Position numbers and translations under genes: made by a program. This document shows positions 19,315 to 28,614 of a stretch of 64,000 nt of DNA, in pieces; the stretch's first letter is position 1, and each line of letters begins with the position of its first letter. Source of the stretch: Dendrophyllia cribrosa. Taxonomy: Eukaryota > Cnidaria > Anthozoa > Scleractinia > Dendrophylliidae. The notes under the pieces were generated by a model that was not told the DNA's origin, made no database searches, and worked only from the letters and a program-made list of their open reading frames with translations. Location of the stretch: contig JAJLRJ010000010.1 in the NCBI GenBank assembly GCA_024195265.1, positions 17,858,193-17,922,192 on the forward strand, written 5' to 3'.

Positions 19315-21090
19315 ATGTTTGGCAGACGGTCCGCTGGATTTAATCCTAATTCACTTGGTGTAAACATCGGCGGTCACAATTACGGACCCCCACCCCCTTT
19401 TTATTCGGCCCCAAACGCCTATAGCCATGTAAAGCCAAAGCCACACACAGATCCTGAAATGGCTTGGTTGAGTTCGCCGGAGGCAGCAAAGCTATCTGCC
19501 GCGGCCAAGGCCAAGGCAATATCAGACTTCAAAAAGCGTTTCCCTCGCGCCGATATGCCTCACTTTGAAGTGCAAGTAGAGTTTGGCGACGACCACAAAA
19601 CCGCCACAGGCTCATTTGCACTCGTTACAAGAATGTCCCACAAAGATTGGACTCAAGCCATGAAAGACGCTCTTGGTCTCCATTATGACGAGGGTTTTCC
19701 CTATCAGTTATCGTTGGGGCAACCAGAAAAGTCAATCCCAGCTGTTGCTTTCTCCACCACAATAGACAAGGATATGATGATTGGCGCAATCTTGAACGAC
19801 GAAGCGCAAAAGATTTACGTCACGCCAACTATCTGAAATATCTTCAGGGACACACAGATTTCATTCACAACCGCGAAATATGGTAGAAAGTGGATGGGTG
19901 GACCGCATATGAGTTTTTGGCCACAACAACTCTCCATCGCACTGTGGTGTGCAACAACCGGCTGCGGAATCTCGCGTGACATTCTCTTCGATAAGAACTC
20001 CAGTCTATCCTTAACCCCCCAGCTCCGGTCATTTTACCGGTTTCACGTTTATTTCACAACAAGGCGAATACTTTACAAGATGGGTGGGGAACAAAGCGTG
20101 AGTGCTTTGCCAGACGACCCTCCATTCAACCAGAAAGACAACAAGTACAACATCGACGCGTACAAGAAGATTTGCATAGAGTTCGGTATCGACCCCAGTT
20201 CTGACTTCCGTTTCACATACAGCAAGAAACACGGCCTTGGGAATGTCTACATTTGGGCTTATGGAGAGGGCAACATTTCTACCGATTACACCTATCCAGA
20301 CCCCGATCTAGCTCTGTTCAATGATGAGCGAGTGACTGACAGAAAAGACCCCAACTTTCGCGCCAATGGAATATCTTTCGTCCGCAACGACCAAGGGGCG
20401 GACACCCAGTTCGAGCACTTTGTGCCAAATTACGCACAGGGGCTAACACAGCCAGGGCTCGCGCGTATGAACCAATCAATCGAGGCCTTTGTGTACTGCA
20501 TTCTTGGTTCACAAGCCAAAACCCGCAGCAGCATCATTGGAAGAGGAGGACGGGCGTTCGAAACGCAGAGAGTCTTCCTCACCCATCTAGAGGAGGCCAT
20601 AATACTGAACGACATCGCAACAAGCGTACAGCGATACCAATTTGCCATCCAAGCAACGAAAGTGCGCTTAGACTTTGCGACAGCAACCGGAAGCTGGCTC
20701 ATGCCATCACGCATGATTATCAACACAGAGAGCGTGATCGGGTATAACAACAATCTACAGGAGGCAACGCAAGGGATGAAGCTGGGTGTGAACAATGATG
20801 TTAATCTGGGCACAAAAAAAGCCTCCCTTCGCCTCATGGACGGTGGACCGACAAAGATTAATCCACCAAACAGTCACCCAGCAAACCCGATACATAAACA
20901 GGCCACACAGGCACAGGGCATCGCACCCAAAACAATGACCACACCCACACCACAACCAGCACCAACACCCACACCCACACCACAACCAACCCCCACACCC
21001 ACACCCCAACCAAACTCACATCACGTAAACAAGGCACTCATTGCTGTGGGTGCGCTTGCTTTGGCAGGCCTTTTCGTTTGGTCGAGATAA
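19315..21090 (+). pseudogene. Large membrane-anchored virion-type protein, broken (A)
   Basis: Homologue of the 608-residue B protein (39435-41261). The N-terminal part (Pro/Gly/Tyr-rich GGHNYGPPPPF, then helical) runs to a TGA at 19834-19836, where about 20 bases present in B are missing. The rest continues to 21090 and contains MGGPHMSFWPQQL, WCATTGCGIS, and a Thr-Pro repeat tail before one hydrophobic helix (ALIAVGALALAGLFVW). A small in-frame gap near residue 100 is also present. The single C-terminal anchor suggests an envelope or inner-membrane virion protein. Function unknown. Confidence 0.75.
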
Positions 21091-21094
21091 GTGT

Positions 21095-22582
21095 TCAAGA
21101 CTTCGCCCGCTTGGTGATCCTTTCAACAAGGAAGGCCACCACGGCAAGGATGAGCAGCCAGGCGTGTTCACCCAGAAAGGAGATGACCGACCCAGCCGCT
21201 TTGAAGATGAAGCTCACAATTGAGCCGATGAGGCCGGGCAGGGCGTTGGCTGCCTTTTTGCCAAGCTCTTTAAGCCCATTTCCAATAGCCTTGGCGGCCT
21301 TTGCCAGGCCATTCAAGGTGGCGAGTACCACAGCGCTGATGGTGATGCCAGCTGCCAGAACAATCGCTTGCAGGGTCCATCCGTATTTCTTGAAGATCTC
21401 TCTGACCCTCTCTCTCAAAGACATGCTCCTTTCCCGTACCTCAATTTCTGTATTGTCCCTTGCTGGCTCTTCTTCACGTTCAGCAACCCGAGCTTCTGCG
21501 GCTGCTCTGTCAGAGGAGGAAGTGTCCTCAGCCTCTATGACGAGTCTGTCTTCAGCGTTCTGGTGTTCAAGCTCTTCTTTGTTCTGTTTCAGTCCGTCCA
21601 GTGTTTTCATGGCGTCATTTTTTGCTCTAAGTTCCTCTAAACGACCTGCTAAACCCCTTTTGTCAAGTTTGAGTTTGTCTATTTCTTTTTGTAGTTTGCC
21701 TGCTTGTTGAGCATCTTTTTGCCTCTTTTCCAGTTCTTTTCGTTTAGCTTGATGCTCTTCCACAAGCTGTTTCTTTTCATTTTTCAGTCTTTGTATTGCC
21801 TCCGTATCCAGGGGCCCATGTGCATCTTCCATCTCTTGAATCTGGACATCAAGCTCGTTGGTTTTATTTCTGTTGGCATCCATTTCTTGGCGAATTCCTT
21901 GTGCATCAGCGGCTCTTTGTTGTAATTGTTGTTTTTGCTTTTCTTTTGCAGCCACTTCTTTTTGTTTTGCTTGAAGTGCGACTTTGGCTGCTTTAATTTC
22001 TTTTTTTGTTGGTAATCCTAGAGCCACTAGGATCTCATCGCTAATCTTAGAAGTGTTGAGAGTCTTTTCTGTATCCCCAAGCGATTTTGTTAAAAGTGGA
22101 TACCATGTATTTTTATCCCTCATACTCACCATGATTATAGCGCCCTTTGAATCAGCTGTCTTCACAGACTGAAATTTAACTCTCGATTTATCTGCATCTG
22201 GGAACTTTTCTCCAACCTCTTTCCATGCCGCGGCTTCGATTAATGACATGTTTTCCTGGGTTATAACCCGCTGTCCTTGAGTATCCCCTTCAATGAAAGA
22301 GGTTTCTTCAGTGCGGGAGCCTTGTTGCTCTTGTGGGAGTCTTGTTGCCAAAGGCACTTCGACAGGGGTGGAAGAAGCCCCTGGTTTACCAGGTTGTGGG
22401 GTGTCGGGAACAGGGACTTTCAAGGCGTCGAGCCATTCTTGTTTTTCTTCTTCTGACATTTCATTAACCATGGTGTTAAACCTCTCATCAACGTCGTCAT
22501 CGTCATCCCCTGTTCTATCGATGAGAGGGGTTTCGTCAGTTGTCCCATCTTGATCGCCTTTGCCTTCGCCGAATGTTGCCAT
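21095..22582 (-). CDS. Coiled-coil protein with C-terminal membrane helices (A)
   Basis: 495 residues. Acidic N-terminus with a Asp run (DDDDDVDERF, about residues 24-33), a globular middle, then a long charged coiled coil (about 190-370). Several hydrophobic helices follow (YGWTLQAIVLAAGITISAVVLATLN, a Gly/Leu-rich segment, and AWLLILAVVAFLVERI at the very end). The coiled-coil stalk plus terminal anchor suits a virion surface or membrane-remodelling protein. Ends convergent with the preceding gene, 4 bp apart, and shares a divergent 42-bp promoter with the capsid gene. B's homologue (37973-39430) differs most in the first 180 residues. Confidence 0.7.
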   Translation of the reverse strand: MATFGEGKGDQDGTTDETPLIDRTGDDDDDVDERFNTMVNEMSEEEKQEWLDALKVPVPDTPQPGKPGASSTPVEVPLATRLPQEQQGSRTEETSFIEGDTQGQRVITQENMSLIEAAAWKEVGEKFPDADKSRVKFQSVKTADSKGAIIMVSMRDKNTWYPLLTKSLGDTEKTLNTSKISDEILVALGLPTKKEIKAAKVALQAKQKEVAAKEKQKQQLQQRAADAQGIRQEMDANRNKTNELDVQIQEMEDAHGPLDTEAIQRLKNEKKQLVEEHQAKRKELEKRQKDAQQAGKLQKEIDKLKLDKRGLAGRLEELRAKNDAMKTLDGLKQNKEELEHQNAEDRLVIEAEDTSSSDRAAAEARVAEREEEPARDNTEIEVRERSMSLRERVREIFKKYGWTLQAIVLAAGITISAVVLATLNGLAKAAKAIGNGLKELGKKAANALPGLIGSIVSFIFKAAGSVISFLGEHAWLLILAVVAFLVERITKRAKS

Positions 22583-22624
22583 GATGATATATAAATATAA
22601 ATTTTAAAAATACAAATATATACC
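22583..22624. promoter_or_regulatory. Divergent promoter region before capsid gene (A)
   Basis: 42 bp, almost only A and T, with gatgatatataaat on one side and acaaatatataccATGG on the other. The equivalent 45-bp gap in B is 37928-37972. Confidence 0.65.
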
Positions 22625-23875
22625 ATGGCTGTGCAACCGAATTTACTTCCATCTCACAGTGAAAAGACACTGGGCGCCATGAAGGCAGAGCGAACCGTTA
22701 AGCGCATCACATTCAACCCTTCTGAGGCCAATCCCGGTGAGACGCTGTACGTCTCGGTGCCCAAGCTGGGCGAGCACGATGTTATTGTGTCCGGCTCACT
22801 TGCACTGGTGTTTAACATCAACCTAGCCGGGGGTCATGCAAACAACTATCTCGTGCAAAATGTTTCTCGGGCCCTGGTGGACAGGTTCGTTGTTAAGTTT
22901 GCCGCCACCACTGTCCAGGACACGGTTGGTTACGACATCTACAAGATCTTCGAAGACCTATTCAAATCAACCGATGAGCGGGACAACATGATTATGGAGG
23001 GCATCCAGAGTGTCGATTTGTGTAAGATTCGCTCTGGTTCTGGTGATAAGAAGACCTCAGGCGTGGCTGCGGAAACCAAGCTTGAGACAATATACAAGAA
23101 TAAGTATCGCATCAAGCTGGATCACCAAATCTTAACTGATCACGGAATCATATATCCTCAAACGTTATATAACGATCTGGTCTTCGAACTAACCCTTGCC
23201 CCCGCATCCCAAGTTGTCCGTGGCTCAGACACAAGCAAGCTCGTGTACAAGTTAGAAAACATCCAGCTGGAGTATGAGACGATCAGAAGTAAGGAGCTGG
23301 CCGACGAAGCAACAAGCGCTTACACTAGTGGTAAGGAGTTCGCCTATGACCTCGTAATGCGAGATCGGGTGCATCCCTTCTCAAAAGGTGGTGACACTCG
23401 GCTGAATCTTAGGGTTAACCCACAGCGCAAGTCTCTCAAGGGCATCCTCTTGCTGTTCAACAATCCCTATGAAGCGGGTGCCAGGGACTCTGAGAACTAT
23501 TTCAATCCCGACATCACCAAAGTGAAGGTCACAGTCAACGGTGTTCTAAACAGGCTCTACAACGAGGGCATCAGCGGTACTGACATGTGGAATGAAATAT
23601 ACCGATACTTTAAGCCACACACGAGCGGCAGGCCTAACATGAACTTGACCAAATATCTCACAGGCAACAAGTTTGGGCTCTGGATTGACCTGCGGTCCTT
23701 GGCTGACACAGCCCTGCACGGCAACGGCCAACGGCTCGTCAACACACAGGATGGCGTGCAACTCGAGATCGAACGAAACGGCACAGGCTCTGGAAACACA
23801 AACTGCCACATCTTCACCATCTCAGACTCACAGATGAACATCATGGACAAGCAGCTGCATTCTGTACAGTACTAG
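22625..23875 (+). CDS. Probable double jelly-roll major capsid protein (A)
   Basis: 416 residues, intact, starting at an ATG directly after tatatacc. Dominated by beta-strand patterns throughout (GETLYVSVPKLGEHDVIVSG near residue 38; KVKVTVNGVLNRLY about 297; LWIDLRSLADTALHG about 352), with no membrane helix or signal peptide. Size, composition and position next to the packaging ATPase agree with the double jelly-roll capsid protein of Polinton-type viruses. Highly similar to the B copy (36677-37927). Assignment rests on context and strand pattern; a structure prediction would decide. Confidence 0.65.
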   Translation: MAVQPNLLPSHSEKTLGAMKAERTVKRITFNPSEANPGETLYVSVPKLGEHDVIVSGSLALVFNINLAGGHANNYLVQNVSRALVDRFVVKFAATTVQDTVGYDIYKIFEDLFKSTDERDNMIMEGIQSVDLCKIRSGSGDKKTSGVAAETKLETIYKNKYRIKLDHQILTDHGIIYPQTLYNDLVFELTLAPASQVVRGSDTSKLVYKLENIQLEYETIRSKELADEATSAYTSGKEFAYDLVMRDRVHPFSKGGDTRLNLRVNPQRKSLKGILLLFNNPYEAGARDSENYFNPDITKVKVTVNGVLNRLYNEGISGTDMWNEIYRYFKPHTSGRPNMNLTKYLTGNKFGLWIDLRSLADTALHGNGQRLVNTQDGVQLEIERNGTGSGNTNCHIFTISDSQMNIMDKQLHSVQY

Positions 23876-23945
23876 GTAAACACACGCATACGCACAACAC
23901 ACGCATACGCACATATTATATACCCACAAGCCCAACACAAACCCC

Positions 23946-24152
23946 ATGGCCACAAAACAACAAACCACAAGCAAGATCAACTTCTATACCAAGCCGGCTC
24001 CCCTGCCATCCACCGGACCATTATCACACAATAAAATACAAAGACTTCTGGCAATGGCACCCTCCCCACCAGTTTGCAAACCAACTAATATAGGTGTTGG
24101 TTATGGACCCAAGAAAGCTGCCATTCAACGCACTAATCGTGGGCCCCACTAA
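23946..24152 (+). CDS. Small ORF overlapping the ATPase start (A)
   Basis: 68 residues, ATG 23946 about 30 bases after ttatataccc. Pro/Lys-rich (KPAPLPSTGPLSHN, APSPPVCKP). Its last 50 bases overlap the ATPase frame in +1. The same overlap exists in B (36425-36619), so it is conserved rather than accidental. It may be a separate small protein or the N-terminus of the ATPase joined by a +1 frameshift. Confidence 0.55.
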   Translation: MATKQQTTSKINFYTKPAPLPSTGPLSHNKIQRLLAMAPSPPVCKPTNIGVGYGPKKAAIQRTNRGPH

Positions 24153-24675
24153 CTCTGGCAAGACACAGTATCTTCTAAACCAACTGGGAGGCCCCTTTAG
24201 GGGTTGTTTTGATTACATCGTTTTATTCTGCCCCACATTTGTCAAGAACAAGACATACGATGGCTTCGTGGACCGCGATCCGCACATCTTCGTGATTATC
24301 TGCCAACAGCATGAAATCGAAGACTGGTTGAAGTTGGCGAGCATCATTCTCGATGACTGCGCCGCCTCCAAAGATGTCAAAGGCCGCACGAGCCAGCTGG
24401 TCAATCTGGGGTTCAGCGCAAGGCATGACGGCATATCCGTGTGGGTCTTGGCCCAGCAGATCACCAGCATTGCCAAGCCATATCGTGATAACATTGCAGC
24501 GATCGTGCTCTTTTACACGCCCTCCAGCAAGACCACCAAGGCCATATTCGAAGACTATGCCGGCGAGCTCTCCCATGAGGAGTACAAAGAGCTTATCGCA
24601 AGGCTCAAATCCCGCAAGTTCTCCCACCTGGTTTTCTCTCCGAGGCACCCGTATGGAATTGAGTACAAGATGTAA
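24103..24675 (+). CDS. A32-type genome packaging ATPase (A), internal deletion
   Basis: 190 residues from ATG 24103. Walker A GPTNSGKT (residues about 14-21), Walker B ILDDCA (about 84-89), a later WVLAQQITS sensor-like strand, and a C-terminal KFSHLVFSPRHPYG. These mark the HerA/FtsK-superfamily ATPases that pump DNA into capsids of Polintons and large DNA viruses. Compared with B, about nine residues immediately before Walker B are missing in frame, removing part of the strand that carries it, so this copy may be inactive. Lies directly after the capsid gene, as in other Polintons. Confidence 0.85.
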   Translation: MDPRKLPFNALIVGPTNSGKTQYLLNQLGGPFRGCFDYIVLFCPTFVKNKTYDGFVDRDPHIFVIICQQHEIEDWLKLASIILDDCAASKDVKGRTSQLVNLGFSARHDGISVWVLAQQITSIAKPYRDNIAAIVLFYTPSSKTTKAIFEDYAGELSHEEYKELIARLKSRKFSHLVFSPRHPYGIEYKM

Positions 24676-24695
24676 AACACAGTACACAAATATAC

Positions 24696-24941
24696 ATGGC
24701 TATGAATGCGCCAACCAGTCTACACAAGCTCACTGTGCTTTCACAGCTTTTGGATGAATTGCACAAACACACACTTGATGCGCAAAACAAAATTATCAAA
24801 GCCGCTGGTGAGGAAGATCTGCGCCTCATGCTTCTCAACAGATGTCCATTGCGGTTGAATTCTATGCCAGACACCATGGCGGGGCTTATACGAGAGCTTG
24901 AAACTCTTTTGCCCGACATCAAGAGAATTATTGAAAAATAA
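24696..24941 (+). CDS. Small helical protein (A)
   Basis: 81 residues, ATG 24696 immediately after aaatatac. All-helical and charged (LHKLTVLSQLLDELHKH, IKAAGEEDLRLML, TLLPDIKRIIEK). Present in all three elements in the same place between ATPase and the next helical protein, so it is under selection in the family. No domain recognised. The C copy (63714-63980) has a changed C-terminus from a small insertion. Confidence 0.6.
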   Translation: MAMNAPTSLHKLTVLSQLLDELHKHTLDAQNKIIKAAGEEDLRLMLLNRCPLRLNSMPDTMAGLIRELETLLPDIKRIIEK

Positions 24942-24961
24942 AAACACATATATATACCCTG

Positions 24962-25548
24962 ATGATGGCACAAGCAGCTGAAGACCAGGCCGCCTTGAAC
25001 GAAGTAATGCAGATGCTGGAGGTCACCCCTGATACCACACCTCCCACAGGGATAGTTGGTGACAATGGCATTCCTGCCAAACGTGAGAAGCTTGCAATCC
25101 TTGTTTCAACTGGCAAGGCCAAAGAAGCTATCGGCGTGCAGCTCACACACGATCATGTTAAGCGGTTGTCAGACAAGGACGTTGAGAAGTATTGCAAAAG
25201 GTACGAGGCCTACATAGGCAACAATCCCTAGTTGATTCCGCCATCAATCTCGTGTCCAAAGGCGTTGGTTTGGTGATCCCGGTTGATGATCTCAATGAGT
25301 TGCAGCAAGAACTCAAAAACGACTACATCATCAACCAGGAGCTGTCAAATCTTGCTGGGGGTCTTGCCATGCGATGCGGACGATTGCTGGCACTTGCCAA
25401 TGCTGCTCTCATCACAACAAAACACATCAAGTTTGAACGAGAGCCTGAGCCCCAACCCACACATCCAACCAGAGACAGTGAAGGCTATCCACTTGACGGC
25501 TTTGATGAAGTTGGGCTGGAACCTGGGGTAACCTCGCAGGAACCTTGA
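24962..25548 (+). pseudogene. Helical Polinton protein, frameshifted (A)
   Basis: Begins ATG 24962 right after tatatataccctg. The first frame ends at 25231 (...YEAYIGN), where about ten bases found in B and C are missing. The second frame continues to 25548 (LVDSAINLVSKGVG ... ELSNLAGGLAMRCGRLLA). The intact protein would be about 195 residues, helical, with a charged N-terminus and an Ala/Leu-rich segment near the end. Function unknown. All three copies in the window are broken, at different points. Confidence 0.7.
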
Positions 25549-25640
25549 AGGAACCTGGCTGGAACCTGACAGCAACCTGTCAGCAACCTGTCAGCACACT
25601 TGTCACATCTTGTAAAAATAAAATCATATATATACCCACT
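25549..25640. promoter_or_regulatory. Short tandem repeats and promoter box (A)
   Basis: Repeats of the unit gaacctg/gcaacctgtca occupy 25545-25595, followed by aaaatcatatatataccc, the element's promoter box, four bases before the next ATG. Confidence 0.55.
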
Positions 25641-26111
25641 ATGGCCACACCACTGGAGACGATCCCTGAAGAAACTCCAACTCCAACTCCAACTCCAACT
25701 CCAACACCTGCCCGTGTTACCTCTGAGGCCCCGAAAACAAAGCCTGCAACAGAAAAGAATCCCGGCCGTGTTGCTTCTGGTAAAAGGCTAGCAGAACGCA
25801 ACCGCCTGGCCCGTGAAGCAAAGAAAAAGGCCGAAGCGCAAAAGCCTGCACCATCAACAAGCGGCACAACAAGTGACACAACAAGTGGTGCAACAAGTGA
25901 CACAACAAGTGACAGCAACAGCAACTCAATCTCTTATATTCTAGGGTTTGGAGGGTTGGTTGTCTCTCTTGCTGGTGTTTATTACCAGCGCGAAGCCATA
26001 ATGCAAAGGCTTGGACGCAAATCAAACACGCCAGCAACACCAGCAAACACCCCACCAGCAACACCCCCATCTCGAATTCCGGTAAGACAAGGAATTAAAA
26101 AAATGGAATAA
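25641..26111 (+). CDS. Single-span membrane protein with Thr/Pro and basic regions (A)
   Basis: 156 residues from the ATG after tatatacccact. N-terminal Thr-Pro repeat (about residues 10-22), a strongly basic helical part (KRLAERNRLAREAKKKAEA), a Ser/Thr repeat (GTTSDTTSGATSDTTSD), one hydrophobic helix (SISYILGFGGLVVSLAGVYY, about 98-117) and a Pro-rich basic tail. No signal peptide. Conserved in B and C with different repeat lengths. Perhaps a virion membrane protein; function unknown. Confidence 0.65.
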   Translation: MATPLETIPEETPTPTPTPTPTPARVTSEAPKTKPATEKNPGRVASGKRLAERNRLAREAKKKAEAQKPAPSTSGTTSDTTSGATSDTTSDSNSNSISYILGFGGLVVSLAGVYYQREAIMQRLGRKSNTPATPANTPPATPPSRIPVRQGIKKME

Positions 26112-26137
26112 AAAACAAAAACATATATATACTGACC

Positions 26138-26401
26138 ATGAATCTTTTGTGGGCTGTGATTGATGCCGCTGCAATCGGAGGTGCGCTTATTTTCTTGGTT
26201 GAATTAAACGTGGCCGCCTTTGAAAAAATTAACAAATTGACAACGAACTTAGTAACGGACCTGAGCCCGAACCCGAGACCGAGACCGAGTCAGAGTCCGA
26301 GTCCGAGCCCCGAGTCCGAGAGGCCAAGGCCAGAAGCCGAAAGGCCGAGGCCCGAATCCGAAAGGCCGAAGCCCAAGTCCAAGTCTGAGTCAGTAAAATA
26401 A
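26138..26401 (+). CDS. Small membrane protein with Pro/Glu/Arg repeat tail (A)
   Basis: 87 residues. One hydrophobic N-terminal helix (LLWAVIDAAAIGGALIFLVEL), then a low-complexity tail of SPSP and ERPRPE units produced by a gccgagaggcc-type minisatellite. B has a related gene (34153-34422) with a different expanded tail (EEPRVRV units). C lacks it. Probably a dispensable membrane protein. Confidence 0.55.
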   Translation: MNLLWAVIDAAAIGGALIFLVELNVAAFEKINKLTTNLVTDLSPNPRPRPSQSPSPSPESERPRPEAERPRPESERPKPKSKSESVK

Positions 26402-26429
26402 AAAAACATATGTATACTGCAGACAAACC

Positions 26430-26651
26430 ATGTCTGACAACAAGCTTGTGAAGTCTATCCTCGAAGCCGCAACAATCACTGGCATTGCTGCTGGTATTGG
26501 TTGGATTGGGAAAAAGACCATCAAAGAAAACTTCACTGCCGACCCCAGTGCAAGCTTTATGAACTTAGTCAAGTTCACAACCGTCATGGCTGGCAGCATC
26601 GCGCTGAAGAAATATCTCGAGGACCAGAAAATCCTCCCAGACAACATGTAA
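26430..26651 (+). CDS. Two-helix small membrane protein (A)
   Basis: 73 residues, intact in all three elements (B 33818-34039; C 62015-62236). Two hydrophobic stretches: ATITGIAAGIGWIG (about 12-26) and FMNLVKFTTVMAGSIAL (about 42-58), joined by KKTIKENFTADPSAS. The high conservation relative to neighbours suggests a structural role in the virion or membrane. Preceded by acatatgtatac. Confidence 0.65.
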   Translation: MSDNKLVKSILEAATITGIAAGIGWIGKKTIKENFTADPSASFMNLVKFTTVMAGSIALKKYLEDQKILPDNM

Positions 26652-26677
26652 AAACCATATGTATACACACGGCCACA

Positions 26678-27115
26678 ATGGCTTCGATTGCAATAATGGC
26701 CCTTGGTGCTGTTCTTAATGCGGCAGCTTTCACGGGCGGTAATTATCTAGCGAAATATCTGTCTGGTGATAGCGGTAAGGCAGCAATGGATGAGAAAATC
26801 CGTCACGATAAAGCCCTGGAACAATACCAAGCGGCTTACGCCAAATACCAGAAGGACCGCACCAAGCTCCTCGACTGGATTGCAGCCAACGATCGGATTA
26901 AACACCAAGCTAGCAAAAACTTTCAAACCACCGACCAAGCCCTGGTCTTGTATAATCAGATGCACCAAACACAACCAGATAAACAAATCAAAGACTACAA
27001 AGAGCCTCAGTTCTCGGACTTCTACAAGCCCAGCCCACAACAACAGAATGGTGAACCTCTGTTCATTGGAGGCACCCTCCTTGCGGGTGGGTATGCGGCT
27101 TATCGCTTTCTGTAA
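26678..27115 (+). CDS. Membrane / helical protein with N-terminal hydrophobic helix (A)
   Basis: 145 residues. N-terminal hydrophobic, possibly signal-anchor segment (IAIMALGAVLNAAAFTGG), a helical charged middle (KALEQYQAAYAKYQKDR), a Gln/Pro-rich part and a C-terminal hydrophobic end (LFIGGTLLAGGYAAYRFL). B copy intact (33363-33800); C copy has a stop at 61742-61744. Box catatgtatac 17 bases before the ATG. Function unknown. Confidence 0.65.
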   Translation: MASIAIMALGAVLNAAAFTGGNYLAKYLSGDSGKAAMDEKIRHDKALEQYQAAYAKYQKDRTKLLDWIAANDRIKHQASKNFQTTDQALVLYNQMHQTQPDKQIKDYKEPQFSDFYKPSPQQQNGEPLFIGGTLLAGGYAAYRFL

Positions 27116-27137
27116 ACAAAAATCTATATACCCCCCT

Positions 27138-28127
27138 ATGGAGGCGAAACTCTCAAAGATCTATTACAGTCCGAAAGGGTATTGGAAAGGTCTTGCCGCT
27201 GTAAAAAAGCTAGCTGCAGCAGCCAAGGTCTCTGATGATGTCGCAAAGAAATGGCTGGTCAAATAAGCCCTTTGGCAAATTTACCTCCCAGCGCCACGCC
27301 ATATCCCTCGACCCAAGTTTGATGTCTCCTCGCCCAATGCAGTGCATCAAGCAGATCTTCTCTTCCTGCCCCACGACAAACTTCCTCATGGGAGAAAGAT
27401 TTACAAATACGCATTAACCCTTGTTGATGTGGCAAGCCGTTTCAAAGCAGCAGAGCCCCTGACTTCGAAAGAGTCTGAAGAAGTGGCTAAAGCGTTTGCA
27501 CGGATATATAGACGCGGGCCTTTGAAATGGCCTCAACTCTTGCAAGTTGACCCTGGGAAAGAGTTTATGGGGGCTGTGACTAAGGCCATGGAGGATAACA
27601 AAACGACCATTCGTCGCGGGCTGGTTGATATCCACAGAGACCAAGCAATTGTGGAGAGATTCAACAGAACCCTGGCTGAAAGACTGTTTGGTTATCAGTA
27701 TGCCGTTGAAATGAATATGCCCTCTGGCCGGTCTACTGCATGGGTTAAAAGACTGCCAGATGTTGTCTCGGCCTTGAACAATGAAGTAACAAGACTCACT
27801 GGCAAGAAGCCTGCGAAAGCGATCAAAGAGAAATCAATATCTTCCAAGCCCGCGACACCTTATGCTAGACCTGTTGGGGTGAATGAGAAGAAGCTCCCAC
27901 CCCGGGTGAGTGTGAGATATCTTTATTATCCCGGCGAGCTTGAGGGTGGTGGTAGGCGTGCGACTGATCCGATATGGTCTTTGAAGGTCTATAACTTTGA
28001 GAAGGTTGTTACCAAGCCAGATGCGCCTGTCGTGTATTATCTCTACGATGGGCCCAAGAGAGGGTTTGTTCGTGAGGAGTTGATGGTTGTGCCCCCGGGC
28101 ACTCAGTTGCCCCCAGCTGGGTTGTGA
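27138..28127 (+). pseudogene. Polinton rve integrase with a nonsense codon (A)
   Basis: About 329 residues. An N-terminal short helical domain, then a TAA at 27264-27266 where B and C have CAA. Then the retroviral-type integrase core: Asp in HQADLLF, Asp in QVDPGKEF and Glu in IVERFNR, the DDE triad spaced as expected. The C-terminal beta domain ends in GTQLPP. It would join element ends to target DNA with a 5-bp stagger, matching the duplications seen. Convergent with, and overlapping by 25 bp, the polymerase gene. One C-to-T change accounts for the break. Confidence 0.9.
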
Positions 28128-28271
28128 AACTCGATTGGTTCTGTGTGGATGCCGTCTGGCAGCACCCAACGCCTGTCGTAATAAGCGGAAAGGCCCAGCT
28201 TGTGCTGCTCGTATGTGAACATGGACCCGTTGTGCATTCGAAAGCCCCTGTTGGTGGCCATGTCCCTGCCC
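28103..28271 (-). pseudogene. 3' end of Polinton A DNA polymerase gene (separated fragment)
   Basis: The bottom strand carries about 56 codons ending at a TGA (28105-28103), including MATNRGFRMHNG and AYYDRRWVLP. No start of its own. It is in frame with the polymerase at 44826-48169 once Polinton B and one copy of the duplication are discounted, so it is that gene's C-terminus cut off by the insertion. Overlaps the integrase end by 25 bp, exactly as in element B. Confidence 0.9.
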
Positions 28272-28560
28272 AGTAGTATAGGGCGTTGGGGGTTCGGGAC
28301 CACAAAAAATAAGCCCCCAAAGGCCCGAATTACCCACCCCCCGGATTCATTGCATTCATCCGTGGGGGTTGGTAATTCGGGCCTTTGGGGGCTTATTTTT
28401 TGTGGTCCCGAACGCCCCAACGCCCTATACTACATACTGCTTGAGAATGCTGATCCGGCATGAGATCACCCCCACAGTTGCTTGTGAATGCTGATCCGGC
28501 ACGATACCACCAATTGCAGAAACCCCACCCCTGTTTATACCCACCCACATGGCAATGGCA
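28272..28560 (+). repeat. Polinton B left terminal inverted repeat with 162-bp palindrome
   Basis: 28272-28433 is self-complementary with a loop around attcattgcattcat. Then come two direct copies of gaatgctgatccggca and the stretch ending acatggcaatggca, which at the right end is the start of the exonuclease gene. Nearly identical to the inverse of 44532-44820. Confidence 0.92.
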
Positions 28561-28614
28561 CAGAGTCCCGGCACGAGATCACCAATTGAAGAAAATAAAA
28601 CCCCTGTATATAAC

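Noticed and set aside
20755..21009. Cys/Trp/Gly-rich antisense frame over the Thr-Pro repeat
   Set aside because: Reverse reading of a CCAACACCC-type repeat; same kind of shadow over other repeat tails.
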